A stretch of DNA of 19,701 bases from JAVBSX01 sp964576215 (GTDB lineage: Bacteria; Planctomycetota; Planctomycetia; Pirellulales; Thermoguttaceae). Below the pieces are notes generated by a model. It did not search any database, was not told the origin of the DNA, and saw only the letters and a list, made by a program, of their open reading frames with translations. How positions within the stretch are numbered: position 1 is the first letter of the stretch; every line of letters starts with the position of its first letter. Positions 6,461-15,262 of this stretch are shown here, in pieces. Location of the stretch: the NCBI GenBank assembly GCA_964576215.1, contig CAZNVM010000524.1:1-19701 (forward strand), in the 5' to 3' direction. Made by a program: the position numbers and the translations under genes.

Positions 6461-6502
6461 TCACTCCCCACTCCTCACCCCCCACTTTCCGTTCACTCCC
6501 CC
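6461..6502. repeat. Degenerate CT-rich heptamer tract in the cdsA leader
   Basis: Six consecutive 7-bp units (TCACTCC, CCACTCC, TCACCCC, CCACTTT, CCGTTCA, CTCCCCC) fill the leader between the extended -10 and the start codon, leaving only AAAAA before the ATG. There is no room for a normal Shine-Dalgarno. Confidence 0.5.
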
Positions 6503-6507
6503 AAAAA

Positions 6508-7611
6508 ATGGACTCTCTGACAATTGGCTTTTTAGGAGGAGTCTTACTGATTCTCTTATTTGCGACGACCGCGATCTATATTTTACGCCGAAAGGCGGAT
6601 TACGGTATTGATCCCGCCGTTCTTGAGACGTTACATTCCCGTGTCCGTGCCTGGTGGTTGCTTTTCGGTTCTTTGGTGGGTGCTTTCCTGCTCGGACCGC
6701 TTGTTACGATATTATTATTTATCGTGATCTCATTCTGGGCTTTTCAGGAGTACATCACCCTTACGCCGACACGACCAGCGGACAATAATACGCTTTCTTT
6801 CGTCATTTTCGGGTTGCCGCTGTTGCAATTCCTGCTCGTCGGTCTCGACAGAGACTGGTTTTATTACTGGTTTCAGTTGGACAGCTATTTGATTTTTTCC
6901 ATCCTGATCCCGGCCTACGTTTTCTTAATTGTTCCGGCGTTTATCGCCATGTCGGGCGACGCCAAGCACTTTTTGGAGCGAATCGCAAAAATCCAGGTCG
7001 GCCTGTTGATATGCGTTTACAGTCTCAGCTTCGCGCCGGCCCTGTTGACGATGGAACTTCCGCAAACCAATGAGACCAAGGTCGTTACCCCACTTCCCGG
7101 CGGCGTGGAGGCCAAAGTCGTCCGCGATCTTCATCTGGAAACGCAAAACAACGCCGACGGAACGCAAACCCCGCTTCTTTCGCCGCGTCCCAAGACGAAA
7201 TACGCCAATTTACGCCTGTTGTTTTTTCTCATTTTGATCGTGCAACTGAACGATATCGTCATCTATCTTTGGTCACAAATCCGCTCACGGCACCTGATCG
7301 CCCCGGCAATCAATTCCACGCGAACCTGGGAAGGGGTGATCGGTGGAACGGCAACGACGACTTTGTTAGGGACCGCGCTTTGGTGGTTTACGCCGCTTGC
7401 CTGGTGGCAGGCCGGTTTTGCGTCGATGCTTGTTTCCCTGATGGGGCTGGCCGGTGGATTAACCATGTCGGCGATCAAGCGGGACTGCGGCGTCGACGAC
7501 TACGGAACCCTGATTGAAGGGCACAGCGGCGTTTTGGACCGAATTGATTCCCTTTGCTTTGCCGCCCCGGTTTTCTATCATGTCGTTTGGATATTGACAC
7601 ACGTTTTTTGA
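6508..7611 (+). CDS. CdsA-family phosphatidate cytidylyltransferase
   Basis: Predicted 367-residue multi-pass membrane enzyme that would convert phosphatidic acid and CTP to CDP-diacylglycerol, the precursor of anionic phospholipids. Hydrophobic segments begin at residue 5 and recur to the C-terminus, with a polar loop at about 215-255. The CDS signature is at 321-347 and ends in GHSGVLDRIDS. Compared with E. coli CdsA it has D330 for the Lys before the conserved Asp and GHSG for GHGG. The upstream NSTRTWEGVIGG segment also matches the family. ATG at 6508 was chosen because it begins the first membrane helix; a TTG farther upstream overlaps the promoter. The changed signature may mark a CdsA paralogue, so a different lipid substrate remains possible. 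Confidence 0.85.
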   Translation: MDSLTIGFLGGVLLILLFATTAIYILRRKADYGIDPAVLETLHSRVRAWWLLFGSLVGAFLLGPLVTILLFIVISFWAFQEYITLTPTRPADNNTLSFVIFGLPLLQFLLVGLDRDWFYYWFQLDSYLIFSILIPAYVFLIVPAFIAMSGDAKHFLERIAKIQVGLLICVYSLSFAPALLTMELPQTNETKVVTPLPGGVEAKVVRDLHLETQNNADGTQTPLLSPRPKTKYANLRLLFFLILIVQLNDIVIYLWSQIRSRHLIAPAINSTRTWEGVIGGTATTTLLGTALWWFTPLAWWQAGFASMLVSLMGLAGGLTMSAIKRDCGVDDYGTLIEGHSGVLDRIDSLCFAAPVFYHVVWILTHVF

Positions 7612-7679
7612 CAAGGTGTTTTTGTGCAGAAATGATGCGCAGAGTAATGACGGGGGCAAGCACGAAAAACGCGAACTTG

Positions 7680-7826
7680 GGAACAGTATAAAAATAACAG
7701 AGATGGCAGCCGGGAACGGAGCGCAGCGCAGTGACCAGATCAAACAGCTGGGAAATCCGGTCACTTCATTGCGTTACGTTCCCGGCGGCCATTCACAAAA
7801 TGCAGTTGTTATTTTTATCCTGTTCC
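7680..7826. mobile_element. 147-bp near-palindromic MITE-like element
   Basis: The outer arms are 20-bp inverted repeats with one mismatch (7680-7699 GGAACAGTATAAAAATAACA and 7807-7826). Inner arms of 16 bp with one mismatch follow (7703-7718 and 7777-7792, ATGGC-A/C-GCCGGGAACG). Central GTGACC (7731-7736) pairs with GGTCAC (7759-7764). TTG lies on both sides (7677-7679, 7827-7829) as a possible 3-bp target duplication. It encodes no protein. The surrounding gap between cdsA and the pseudouridine synthase (7612-7900) shows no gene, and no clear promoter or terminator was found there. A structured-RNA role is an alternative, but the nested terminal repeats fit a non-autonomous insertion best. 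Confidence 0.65.
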
Positions 7827-7900
7827 TTGTCATCGACCTGCGTATTTGTCTGGGGTGGTCGTGTGCAATATGACAATTTGACTCCGTTTTCAGTAGAACC

Positions 7901-8914
7901 ATGGAATTTCTCACCGTCGAACTTTCGGAATCGGGTTGGAGGCTTGACCTGTTTTTGGCCCATCATTTTCCGAACTATTCCCGAACGCATGTTCGTAACG
8001 CAATTGTGGATGGGTACGTCTTGATTCGTGAAGCGGACGATCCGGCCCAGGAAACGCACGGCAAACCCTCGTTTCGACTCAAACCGGGACAAATCGTTGC
8101 CTTTGAGCCGCCGGAAGTACCGCGAGAAGCACCGATCCCGGAAGAAATTCCGCTCGATATTCTTTTCGAAGACGAGGATTTGCTCGTCGTCAACAAGCCG
8201 CCAGACATGGTGGTACATCCGTCGCGGGGCCATTGGTCTGGAACGCTTGTCGGAGCACTTGCGTTTCACTTTGCCGGGAAGTTAAGCACGGTTCGCGGTC
8301 CAAGCCGACCGGGAATCGTTCATCGGCTCGACCGGGACACGTCCGGGGCGATCCTTGTGGCGAAAAACGATGTCATCCACGCCAAACTTGCCGCACTGTT
8401 TGAGGAGAAAAGAATTCAAAAGGAGTATTTCGCAATCGTGATCGGTTGTCCCGTTCTGGATCGGGACATGATTGACATGCCGATTGGTTTGCATACGAAA
8501 TATCGGGAAAAGATGGCGATTCGCCGCGACGATCCTGACGCCAAAGAAGCCCAAACGTTTTACGAAGTTATCAAGCGGTATCACGGTTTTTCGACGATCC
8601 GGGCCATGCCGCAAACGGGACGAACGCACCAGATTCGCATTCACATGACGTACGCCGGTTTTCCGGTTCTTTGCGATAGACTTTACGGCGGACGGTCGTT
8701 GATCACCGTCGAGGAATTACAGGGGAAAAAGCCGATTGCCTTGACCGAAGACGCTACCGAGGGGACCGTTATACTTCGCCGTCAGGCTTTGCACGCCCAC
8801 CGGCTGTCGTTCACGCATCCGGGAACGGGCAAATCGCTTGAAATCACGGCCCCGATTCCGCAAGACATGCAAGCGGTCGTCGAGGTATTGGAAAACTGTC
8901 GGGCAATTAGATGA
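7901..8914 (+). CDS. RluD/RluA-family 23S rRNA pseudouridine synthase
   Basis: Predicted 337-residue pseudouridine synthase that isomerises uridines in large-subunit rRNA. The N-terminal S4 RNA-binding domain spans about residues 12-70 (RLDLFLAHHFPNYSR onward). The catalytic core has DLLVVNKPPDMVVHPS (93-108), the catalytic Asp 144 in HRLDRDTSG (141-149), and the late motif QTGRTHQIRIHM. Length and order match RluD, and the presence of S4 argues against RluA itself. The exact target position is not provable from sequence. ATG at 7901 follows GTAGAACC with no Shine-Dalgarno. The last 8 bp overlap the end of the convergent CapK-like gene. It is preceded by the palindromic element, so it must use a promoter in 7827-7900 or read through from cdsA. 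Confidence 0.9.
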   Translation: MEFLTVELSESGWRLDLFLAHHFPNYSRTHVRNAIVDGYVLIREADDPAQETHGKPSFRLKPGQIVAFEPPEVPREAPIPEEIPLDILFEDEDLLVVNKPPDMVVHPSRGHWSGTLVGALAFHFAGKLSTVRGPSRPGIVHRLDRDTSGAILVAKNDVIHAKLAALFEEKRIQKEYFAIVIGCPVLDRDMIDMPIGLHTKYREKMAIRRDDPDAKEAQTFYEVIKRYHGFSTIRAMPQTGRTHQIRIHMTYAGFPVLCDRLYGGRSLITVEELQGKKPIALTEDATEGTVILRRQALHAHRLSFTHPGTGKSLEITAPIPQDMQAVVEVLENCRAIR

Positions 8915-10277
8915 AACCGCCGGTAATCGTTGATTTTGATAAAAGATATTTACCGGAAGGTTCGTGCGGAATGTGATCGACGAATTCATAATCAATCGCC
9001 ATTTCTTTGCCGAGGTTAAGAGAGGTGTGTTCTCTCAGGTAATTTCGATCCTCTTCCGTCAAGTTCTCTTCCGACCCACAGGCAATCTTGAAAGTGATTC
9101 TTCCTCTTTCCGTTTGCAGGATTTGAACTTGTTTCAGCGACGGTCTGTGTGCAATTACCGTTGTTGCAAAAACGATGCCCGAGCAGAGAGAACCGTCTGC
9201 GGCCACGAGAAAGCCGGCGACACGCCCCGCAATGTTCGTGATGCGGGCAAGTCCCCGACCGCAGGAACACGTTCCGGTCATCCAGGTGGCAGTATCCTTG
9301 ATTCTGTACCGAATAAGCGGCATCGCTACATTACGCAGATCGGTAATCACAAGTTCGCCGAGTTCGCCGGGAGCGGCGTGTTTCCCCTGTTTTACGATTT
9401 CAATGTAGAGTCCCTCCTGCATGATATGCAAACCGTCATGTCTTTCACATTCGGAAGCGATCACGGAAAATTCACTGCAACCGAGCCGGTTGAAAACCTT
9501 GCAACCGAACACTTCTTCGATCAGGAGTCGGTTTTCCGGTTCAAGCGTTTCCGAAGAGGTGATAATTCCCTTCGGTTGATACGCTTTGACACCATGCTTT
9601 TTAAGGACGGAAGCAAGGAGTCCCATTGCACTTGCGTAGGCGACAATGACCGGCGGACGAAACCGCTTCAACTGTTCGTTATAGCGAAAAACGGAATCAT
9701 CCGAAATCGTTCCCGTATTGTAAAAGAGCGACCTCGGGAAAAAAAAGGAACGCACTTGCGACTTGAGCGACGTCGGAGCCGGAAATTCGCGTGCCCAGAC
9801 AACTCCCTTCGGAAAGCCGATGTCGTATCCCGCCCAGCGATCATGTCTTACCGTGGCGGCACTTCTCGAACAATAACAATCCTTGTCGACGTAGAATTTG
9901 ACGGGCGTTCCCGTTGAACCGCCGGTTTGATTGATGGACATAAGATGTTTCGGAAAATCAGGGTTCACCAAAGAATCAAGGTTCTTTTGAACCGCCGTTT
10001 TTTCCAAAAGCGGGATGGCAAGCAAATCCGATTCGGATTTGATGTCGCCCGGATGCACTCCCGCTTGATCCATCGAACTTCGATAATACGGAATCTTTTG
10101 GTAGGCGTGTTCCAAAATGCGGACCAAGCGATCCCATGCAATTTCCTTGAGTTGTTCCTGGGCGTAAAATTGGGATTTTTCGAATTCACGCAAGTAACCG
10201 ATTTGCGCATAACCTCTGGAACGATACAGGTCCAGAGGATGCAGGAAATGCTTGACGAATTGTTGGTAAAATGACAT
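8907..10277 (-). CDS. CapK/PaaK-like adenylate-forming enzyme of the polysaccharide cluster
   Basis: Predicted 456-residue member of the phenylacetate-CoA-ligase-like ANL superfamily (CapK branch). It would activate a carboxylic acid as an adenylate. The phosphate-binding loop is TGGSTGTPVKF (118-128), followed by an ITSSETLEPENR segment and the Cys-containing CSCGRGLARITNIAGR region that precedes the mobile C-terminal domain. CapK relatives are common in capsule and exopolysaccharide clusters with unclear substrates; true phenylacetate degradation is unlikely because no paa genes are near. ATG at 10277 begins the typical MSFYQQ... helix; in-frame sequence further upstream overlaps the glycosyltransferase gene. 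It is the last gene of the minus-strand operon and its end overlaps the RluD-family gene by 8 bp. The 77 bp before it contain no clear promoter. Confidence 0.85.
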   Translation of the reverse strand: MSFYQQFVKHFLHPLDLYRSRGYAQIGYLREFEKSQFYAQEQLKEIAWDRLVRILEHAYQKIPYYRSSMDQAGVHPGDIKSESDLLAIPLLEKTAVQKNLDSLVNPDFPKHLMSINQTGGSTGTPVKFYVDKDCYCSRSAATVRHDRWAGYDIGFPKGVVWAREFPAPTSLKSQVRSFFFPRSLFYNTGTISDDSVFRYNEQLKRFRPPVIVAYASAMGLLASVLKKHGVKAYQPKGIITSSETLEPENRLLIEEVFGCKVFNRLGCSEFSVIASECERHDGLHIMQEGLYIEIVKQGKHAAPGELGELVITDLRNVAMPLIRYRIKDTATWMTGTCSCGRGLARITNIAGRVAGFLVAADGSLCSGIVFATTVIAHRPSLKQVQILQTERGRITFKIACGSEENLTEEDRNYLREHTSLNLGKEMAIDYEFVDHIPHEPSGKYLLSKSTITGGFI

Positions 10278-10354
10278 GGAAGCGATTGAAAGTGAAAGGG
10301 CGTGACAAAAATTCCGAAGCACACAAGAGAAGTTTAAACTCGTCATTCCGGTTG

Positions 10355-11473
10355 TTATCGGATTTTCTGCTGGCCAAGAATAAACGCCAAACGCAATGTC
10401 CGCCGAATAAAGAGGAAATGCGTAAAATGTTTCTCCACATGCTTTCTTGCGTTTTCCCCCATTTGTCGGCACAACTCCGGATCGTTCCAGAGCTGGAGAA
10501 TCCGCTTTCGGAGCAATTCCACATCGCCGCATGGCACAATGAACCCGGTAACGCCTTCCACAATATAATCTTCGGCGGACATATTATCGAGGGCGATCAC
10601 CGGTTTGCCGTGCCAGCCGGGATTACAAAGGTTCGCTTCCCCGCCGCCTTTGATGCCGGGCACGCTCGAATCCATCATTGCAACGACGGCGAAACGGCAG
10701 GCCGCTTGTAATTGGCCGAAAGCCGGTTCGGGAGCACCAAGCATGATCACGTTGGGGGCAAACTCGATTTCCTGGCGAAACTGTGGTTTGGTTGCGCTAA
10801 TGATGAGCGGCACGTCGGTTCCCCGAACCGCTTCGACCAAAGTTTTGTAGTCCCGTTTTCCATTGCCGCCCGAAAAAACGAAGTTATTCAGTGGTATGTC
10901 ATAAGTTGGCCTTTTGGAATGATTCGCCTTATATCGAAAAAACAGAAACAAGGATTCCGGTAGCTTATAGTATTTCGCAAGCCCGGTCACTTCCTTCCGC
11001 GACCACACAAGAATCTGTGAGTAACCTTGCATGACAAATCTGGCGATGGCTTCTTTCCATTCCATTTTGAACTTGACAAACGGAAAAAACCAAAGCCTCC
11101 TCTCTCGTCCAAGTCGGTACTCGACAAATAGTCCCCAGAGTAATATCGTTCGGCGGCAGAAAAACGCCAAACGATTCAAAAAACCAAGAGGCAGAAAAAA
11201 GCCGCCGGAACCGATGACGATAATCACCGTATTTTTATCGGCGGCGAAGAGGAGTCGCAAAGACCAAAGCAGGTAATACAAGAAAGGAATTCGTTTGAAA
11301 CAAGTCGCCAGTCTGCCCGGCGGAATATATTCGACGGAAATCTCCGGTATGGATGCGATGGTACTGAAGTTTTCGGGCGAAATCAGCCTGACATTTTCAG
11401 GAATTTGAAAATCCTCGGAATCAAGCACAAAGCAGTCCTTGCGAATTTCCTCTAAAGTCGGATTGGAAGTCAT
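10355..11473 (-). CDS. GT4-like family glycosyltransferase
   Basis: Predicted 372-residue GT-B fold transferase acting on the cytoplasmic face to add a sugar to a lipid-linked glycan. The C-terminal nucleotide-sugar domain is clear: FSGGNGKRDYKTLVEAV (200-216), the KGGGEANLCNPGWHGKPVIA block (275-294) and AEDYIVEGVTGFIVPCGD (300-317). The N-terminal domain has the IIVIGSGGF strand near 84-92. The chosen start is the first in-frame ATG after the acyltransferase stop. However, the codons just upstream (NNLLITNINP) look like the usual first strand of such enzymes, so translation may begin earlier at a non-ATG codon. The gap to the preceding gene is 56 bp. Donor and acceptor sugars are unknown. 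Confidence 0.8.
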   Translation of the reverse strand: MTSNPTLEEIRKDCFVLDSEDFQIPENVRLISPENFSTIASIPEISVEYIPPGRLATCFKRIPFLYYLLWSLRLLFAADKNTVIIVIGSGGFFLPLGFLNRLAFFCRRTILLWGLFVEYRLGRERRLWFFPFVKFKMEWKEAIARFVMQGYSQILVWSRKEVTGLAKYYKLPESLFLFFRYKANHSKRPTYDIPLNNFVFSGGNGKRDYKTLVEAVRGTDVPLIISATKPQFRQEIEFAPNVIMLGAPEPAFGQLQAACRFAVVAMMDSSVPGIKGGGEANLCNPGWHGKPVIALDNMSAEDYIVEGVTGFIVPCGDVELLRKRILQLWNDPELCRQMGENARKHVEKHFTHFLFIRRTLRLAFILGQQKIR

Positions 11474-11529
11474 GGGATTGATGTTGGTTATCAGTAAGTT
11501 GTTTACGTCGACGAATTTTGAACTGTCTT

Positions 11530-12639
11530 CTACGGAACAAGGAATTTCAAGTATCGGCTTCGGCGAAGCACGTAGATGCCTGCCGCAGTGGCAAAATAGA
11601 AAAAGATTGTCAGGGTAGGAATGGCACATGACACGATAATCCACGAATTGCAGCCTCCCAAATTCAGTTTTTTCATCACCGGCGTTAAGAGAAGATGATG
11701 AGAAAGGTAAATGCCAAAAGTTAAGGGAGCGGTGAAAATGACCATCTTGCCAAATCGTGAAGAGGCAAGCGAAGGCAGATCGCCAAGCGACCGTAAAGCG
11801 AGAAAAGCAATCACGGTAAGGGTAACTTGACACGCAGCGACGGGCAAAACGTACTTTCCGGTGAAGACGAGAAGAGATGACAGCGAAGAATCGGGGTAAG
11901 CATTTTTTAGATAACCACTGACCGGTCCCGCGATGGAAAAACAACACCAGGCGACAAGGGCGATCAGTGCCCAACGTTTTGAAATCAGAACATCTTTGAG
12001 AACGTAACCGGCAACAAAGAATCCAACCCAAAGGGAAACGAGTTCAAAACGAAAGTCTTTAGAGATTTCCGCGATTCCCAACGTTTCTTTGACGACATTA
12101 TGGAAGAGGGGGAAAATGACAATGGCAACAAACCAGAGGGCCAAAAAGCCGGTCAACATGTTTTTCGGGGCATTGCGGACGAAAACGGAAAGAAACGGAG
12201 CGACCAGGTACAGCGATATAAGCATGTACATAAACCAAAAATGCCCACTCACCCCTCCGGAAAAGATTGCTCCAATGGAACTGGTCAGCGTAATCGGAGT
12301 TCCGTCTTTCAGGCTTTGTCCGGCGATCCAGAGGCTCGCTATAAAAATACAATTCCACGCAAAAAACGGCAACAAAATTTTTCCGAAACGTTTTTGATAA
12401 AACTCGCCCAACGTGTCGCTCCGTCCGAGTAAGAGAGCACCGCTGACCATAACAAACAGCGAAACGGCAACTTTGCTACACGCAGAGCAAAAACACCGAG
12501 AAACCAGTCCCGCCAATCCCAGCGAGACGGCAGACTCTTCAACCGCATATCCACCGGCAATCCGTCCACTCACATGGATCGCAACGACGAATAATGCACC
12601 GACAACACGAATCAAATCAATCCAAAAAGATCGGTTCAT
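11530..12639 (-). CDS. Acyltransferase family 3 membrane protein (O-acetyltransferase)
   Basis: Predicted 369-residue multi-pass protein of the acyltransferase-3 family (OafA/WecH type), which acetylates sugars across the inner membrane. The N-terminus carries the family signature FWIDLIRVVGALFVVAIHVS, with R11 and the conserved H22 at the end of the first helix. Roughly ten hydrophobic segments follow, and LTFGIYLSHHLLL near the C-terminus is another family landmark. There is no attached SGNH domain, so it matches the stand-alone form. The ATG at 12639 has no Shine-Dalgarno and is preceded by GTTAGTG-type heptamers. It sits between the SGNH protein and the glycosyltransferase, and probably decorates the same glycan. 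Confidence 0.88.
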   Translation of the reverse strand: MNRSFWIDLIRVVGALFVVAIHVSGRIAGGYAVEESAVSLGLAGLVSRCFCSACSKVAVSLFVMVSGALLLGRSDTLGEFYQKRFGKILLPFFAWNCIFIASLWIAGQSLKDGTPITLTSSIGAIFSGGVSGHFWFMYMLISLYLVAPFLSVFVRNAPKNMLTGFLALWFVAIVIFPLFHNVVKETLGIAEISKDFRFELVSLWVGFFVAGYVLKDVLISKRWALIALVAWCCFSIAGPVSGYLKNAYPDSSLSSLLVFTGKYVLPVAACQVTLTVIAFLALRSLGDLPSLASSRFGKMVIFTAPLTFGIYLSHHLLLTPVMKKLNLGGCNSWIIVSCAIPTLTIFFYFATAAGIYVLRRSRYLKFLVP

Positions 12640-12643
12640 GACG

Positions 12644-12712
12644 GATTAGTGGTTAGTGGTTAGTGGTTAGTGTCACGTATTCCTACTTCCTATTTCCGAT
12701 TCCTTTTTCCAG
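12644..12712. repeat. Two kinds of heptamer tract between the SGNH and acyltransferase genes
   Basis: GATTAGT (12644-12650) is followed by three perfect GGTTAGT units (12651-12671). After 6 bp, five degenerate units of a different type follow: TATTCCT, ACTTCCT, ATTTCCG, ATTCCTT, TTTCCAG (12678-12712). The tract occupies most of the 105-bp gap, stops 4 bp before the acyltransferase start codon, and leaves no clear promoter. Confidence 0.8.
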
Positions 12713-12744
12713 TTTCATAACCAATCCGTTTCCACTTTGAGTAA

Positions 12745-13803
12745 TTAGTTATCAGCGGAGTGCCGTGACCGGATTTGGTCCGCCAACCAGTTTGTATAAA
12801 GGGTTGCGCCGTATTCCGTCATGTGCCATCGGTCGAAAAAACAGGATTCATCCTCACTTTCAGGATCAATCGAGTCGAAATTGGGGGTGCGGATTACCAT
12901 ACAGTACGGAAGAGCATTCAACGTATCAAGGTAGGCTTCGTATTCTTCACACAGTTTCCATTCCGCCCCTCGCCAAGTCGGCGGCAGATTGAAAACGACG
13001 AAAATTTCACGTGCCTTGCAAAATTCCAGAAACATCTCCACCGTTTCGTGGGGAATCGGTTGCATCTGTACGTTCAAACCGCCGAACATCGGGCAATTCC
13101 AATCAATGGGACCTTCGCCATCCTCTTGAATTCTTCGCCGATGCTCCTTGAGTTGCTCACGTTCAGGAGCCTTGGCCTCCGCATACCGTTTATTATGCCA
13201 GTTGGATTCAAAAGGATCGGGTTTGAAAGGGGGAGGAATGTACAGTTTATAAAACTCATAAAAAGGTCTTCGAAACAGATTGGGATTTCCGTTAAGAATA
13301 ACGAAACATCTTTCCAGAAACGTAGAAGGGATCGACAATAATTGCATCCTTTTTTGATGATTCAGTCTCCAATTTTCAGAGGTGGCATCATTTCCAACCC
13401 TATTAAAATCCACAACAATCATCTTTAATTTTTGGCATGCGGTTTCGTACTTTTGCAGGATGGCGAGACATTCGGAAAGCGAGCCGGCATTAGTGGCAAT
13501 TTTAACGCAAGGAGCCGCCACCTTTTCTTCCAAAACACCGGTATGGATTGCCATGCCATTAAGCGAAGATCCTCCCACGATCACTTCCGGCCAATAGGCA
13601 GGGGCCCCTTTCATCCGTTGGTGGAAAGCCGGTATGGTGTCCCCCACCTCCATGACATTAACCTGAAATGTGGCAAGATAACATAAGACAAAAACGACAA
13701 AGCTTACCATCCCAAACCAAAATTTTTTGGTCGGCAAGCCGATACCAGCCATCATTGAACAATCAAAAAGTGCGTTCTTTGAACCTTGGTTTTTATCATT
13801 CAT
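12745..13803 (-). CDS. SGNH/AlgJ-like partner of the MBOAT acyltransferase
   Basis: Predicted 352-residue membrane-anchored protein. One hydrophobic segment (about 28-47) anchors a periplasmic domain of the SGNH-hydrolase type. Block I reads VIVGGSSLNG (74-83), with S79 the likely nucleophile. Block V reads FFDRWHMTEYG (322-332), giving D324 and H327 of the triad. Proteins of this type (AlgJ, AlgX, DltD and relatives) receive acyl groups from an MBOAT channel and pass them to polysaccharide. Its gene starts 5 bp after the MBOAT stop, the expected pairing. ATG at 13803 was chosen because the helix follows it at a normal distance; there is no Shine-Dalgarno. The name AlgJ is not assigned because similarity is only at motif level. 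Confidence 0.75.
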   Translation of the reverse strand: MNDKNQGSKNALFDCSMMAGIGLPTKKFWFGMVSFVVFVLCYLATFQVNVMEVGDTIPAFHQRMKGAPAYWPEVIVGGSSLNGMAIHTGVLEEKVAAPCVKIATNAGSLSECLAILQKYETACQKLKMIVVDFNRVGNDATSENWRLNHQKRMQLLSIPSTFLERCFVILNGNPNLFRRPFYEFYKLYIPPPFKPDPFESNWHNKRYAEAKAPEREQLKEHRRRIQEDGEGPIDWNCPMFGGLNVQMQPIPHETVEMFLEFCKAREIFVVFNLPPTWRGAEWKLCEEYEAYLDTLNALPYCMVIRTPNFDSIDPESEDESCFFDRWHMTEYGATLYTNWLADQIRSRHSADN

Positions 13804-13808
13804 GTTGT

Positions 13809-15239
13809 TTAGAACTGGAAATAAATAAAGGGTTGTGCGACATTCCCACCGACGAAAACCATCAAAAACAAGGCGGCACCATAAACCAAACCTTGTAATA
13901 CCGGGAACCGATTTCCGACAAACGGAACTTCCGATTTCTGATATTCACAGAAACCGTCAAGCAACAGCAGCGCGAGGCCGTAAAACAGGAATGTCGCTTC
14001 AATGCCGCTTACCCTTGCCCCGTGAAAATGGGGAATACCGCAGACATAAGCGATGGCGGCGGAAAACGTCGAAGCGCGGAAAAATATCCAGGCAAACACA
14101 ACCAGGTGAAACGTGACCGCAATAGCGAAGAATCGGTAAATGTATTGAAAAAAAGTTTGTGGAGCGGGAACCTCCTGCACTTTCTTGTCGCCAAGCATCG
14201 TTTTATGAACGGCCAGGTACAAACCGTGCAAACCGCCCCAAAAAACAAAGGTCCAGGCGGCACCGTGCCATAATCCGCCAAGTAGCATGGTCGTCATATT
14301 GTTGATTTTCGTACGTGTCGCTCCCTTACGGTTGCCGCCGAGTGAAATGTACAGATAATCCCGTAACCAGGTCGAAAGCGAAATATGCCAACGCCGCCAA
14401 AATTCCGTAATACTGGCCGCAAAATACGGCTGCCGGAAATTGATGCAAAGTTCGATACCGAACAAACGGCTGATTCCACGTGCAATGTCGGTGTACCCGG
14501 AAAAATCGCCGTAAATCTGGAACGCAAACAAATAGGCACCGATCAATAATGTTCGTCCGCCATAAGCCGTCGGATCGGTAAAACATTCATTGGCGAAAGG
14601 CGCGACGCCGTCGGCGATGAATACCTTTTTGAAGTATCCCCAAAACATCAGTTGAACCGCACTTTGAACCAGGGCCGGAGTTAAGGTCCGCCGCTTCTGA
14701 ATTTGCGGGATCAAGTTGGTGGACCGTTCGATGGGACCGGCGACAAGTGCCGGAAAATACGCGACGTAGAGAGCGAAGTCAATGAAATCCTTACAGACTT
14801 TATCCTTACCGCGATAGACATCGATGGTGTACGCCATTGTCTGGAACGTGTAAAAACTGATTCCAACCGGCAACAGGATATTCAAGGTTGCGAAATCCGG
14901 ATGAAATCCAAGCGGTGCGAGGATTCGTTCGAACGATTCGGCAAAGAAGTTGAAGTATTTGAAGAATCCCAGTATTCCGAGACTGGTCGCCATACTGAGA
15001 ATCAACAGGGTCTTTTTCCTTCCCGGTCGGTTCGGCCCGCATTTTTCCATCCACTTGGCGACCCAAAAGTCGGTGATCGTTGAAATGAACAGTAGGGAAA
15101 GAAACCGCCAATCCCACCAGCCGTAGAAAAAGTAGCTCGCAAACAGGAGCATGACGTTCTGAGCCCGATGCTTCAAACAGAGGTACAATCCCCAGACAAT
15201 CAGGAAAAAGGCCGGAAAAACGAAAGAGTTAAATAACAT
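13809..15239 (-). CDS. MBOAT-family O-acyltransferase (AlgI-like)
   Basis: Predicted 476-residue polytopic membrane protein that would move acyl groups across the membrane for O-acylation of an extracellular glycan. The MBOAT signature is intact: WRRWHISLSTWLRDYLYISL (281-300), the GGNRKG turn (301-306) and the catalytic His 325 in GGLWHGAAW. Other landmarks are VGISFYTFQTMAYTIDVYRG (125-144) and the YFPALVAGPIER segment (161-172), both typical of AlgI. Length agrees with AlgI and DltB-type proteins. The SGNH partner follows 5 bp downstream. A DltB role (teichoic acid D-alanylation) is unlikely in a Gram-negative cluster without DltA or DltC. ATG at 15239 has no Shine-Dalgarno, and the preceding ligase gene ends 23 bp away. 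Confidence 0.93.
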   Translation of the reverse strand: MLFNSFVFPAFFLIVWGLYLCLKHRAQNVMLLFASYFFYGWWDWRFLSLLFISTITDFWVAKWMEKCGPNRPGRKKTLLILSMATSLGILGFFKYFNFFAESFERILAPLGFHPDFATLNILLPVGISFYTFQTMAYTIDVYRGKDKVCKDFIDFALYVAYFPALVAGPIERSTNLIPQIQKRRTLTPALVQSAVQLMFWGYFKKVFIADGVAPFANECFTDPTAYGGRTLLIGAYLFAFQIYGDFSGYTDIARGISRLFGIELCINFRQPYFAASITEFWRRWHISLSTWLRDYLYISLGGNRKGATRTKINNMTTMLLGGLWHGAAWTFVFWGGLHGLYLAVHKTMLGDKKVQEVPAPQTFFQYIYRFFAIAVTFHLVVFAWIFFRASTFSAAIAYVCGIPHFHGARVSGIEATFLFYGLALLLLDGFCEYQKSEVPFVGNRFPVLQGLVYGAALFLMVFVGGNVAQPFIYFQF

Positions 15240-15262
15240 CGGTGAGACGTGGAAAACTTATT

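Noticed and set aside
7608..7640. Intrinsic terminator after the cdsA-family gene (ACAC...GTGT then T-run)
   Set aside because: The stem is only about 4 bp and A/T-rich; too weak to claim.
8964..9917. A 317-codon + strand open frame opposite the CapK-like gene
   Set aside because: Antisense to a gene with clear ANL motifs; the translation is basic and low in family features.
13809..15239. DltB of teichoic acid D-alanylation
   Set aside because: No DltA or DltC neighbours and the genetic context is a polysaccharide cluster; the AlgI-like reading fits better.
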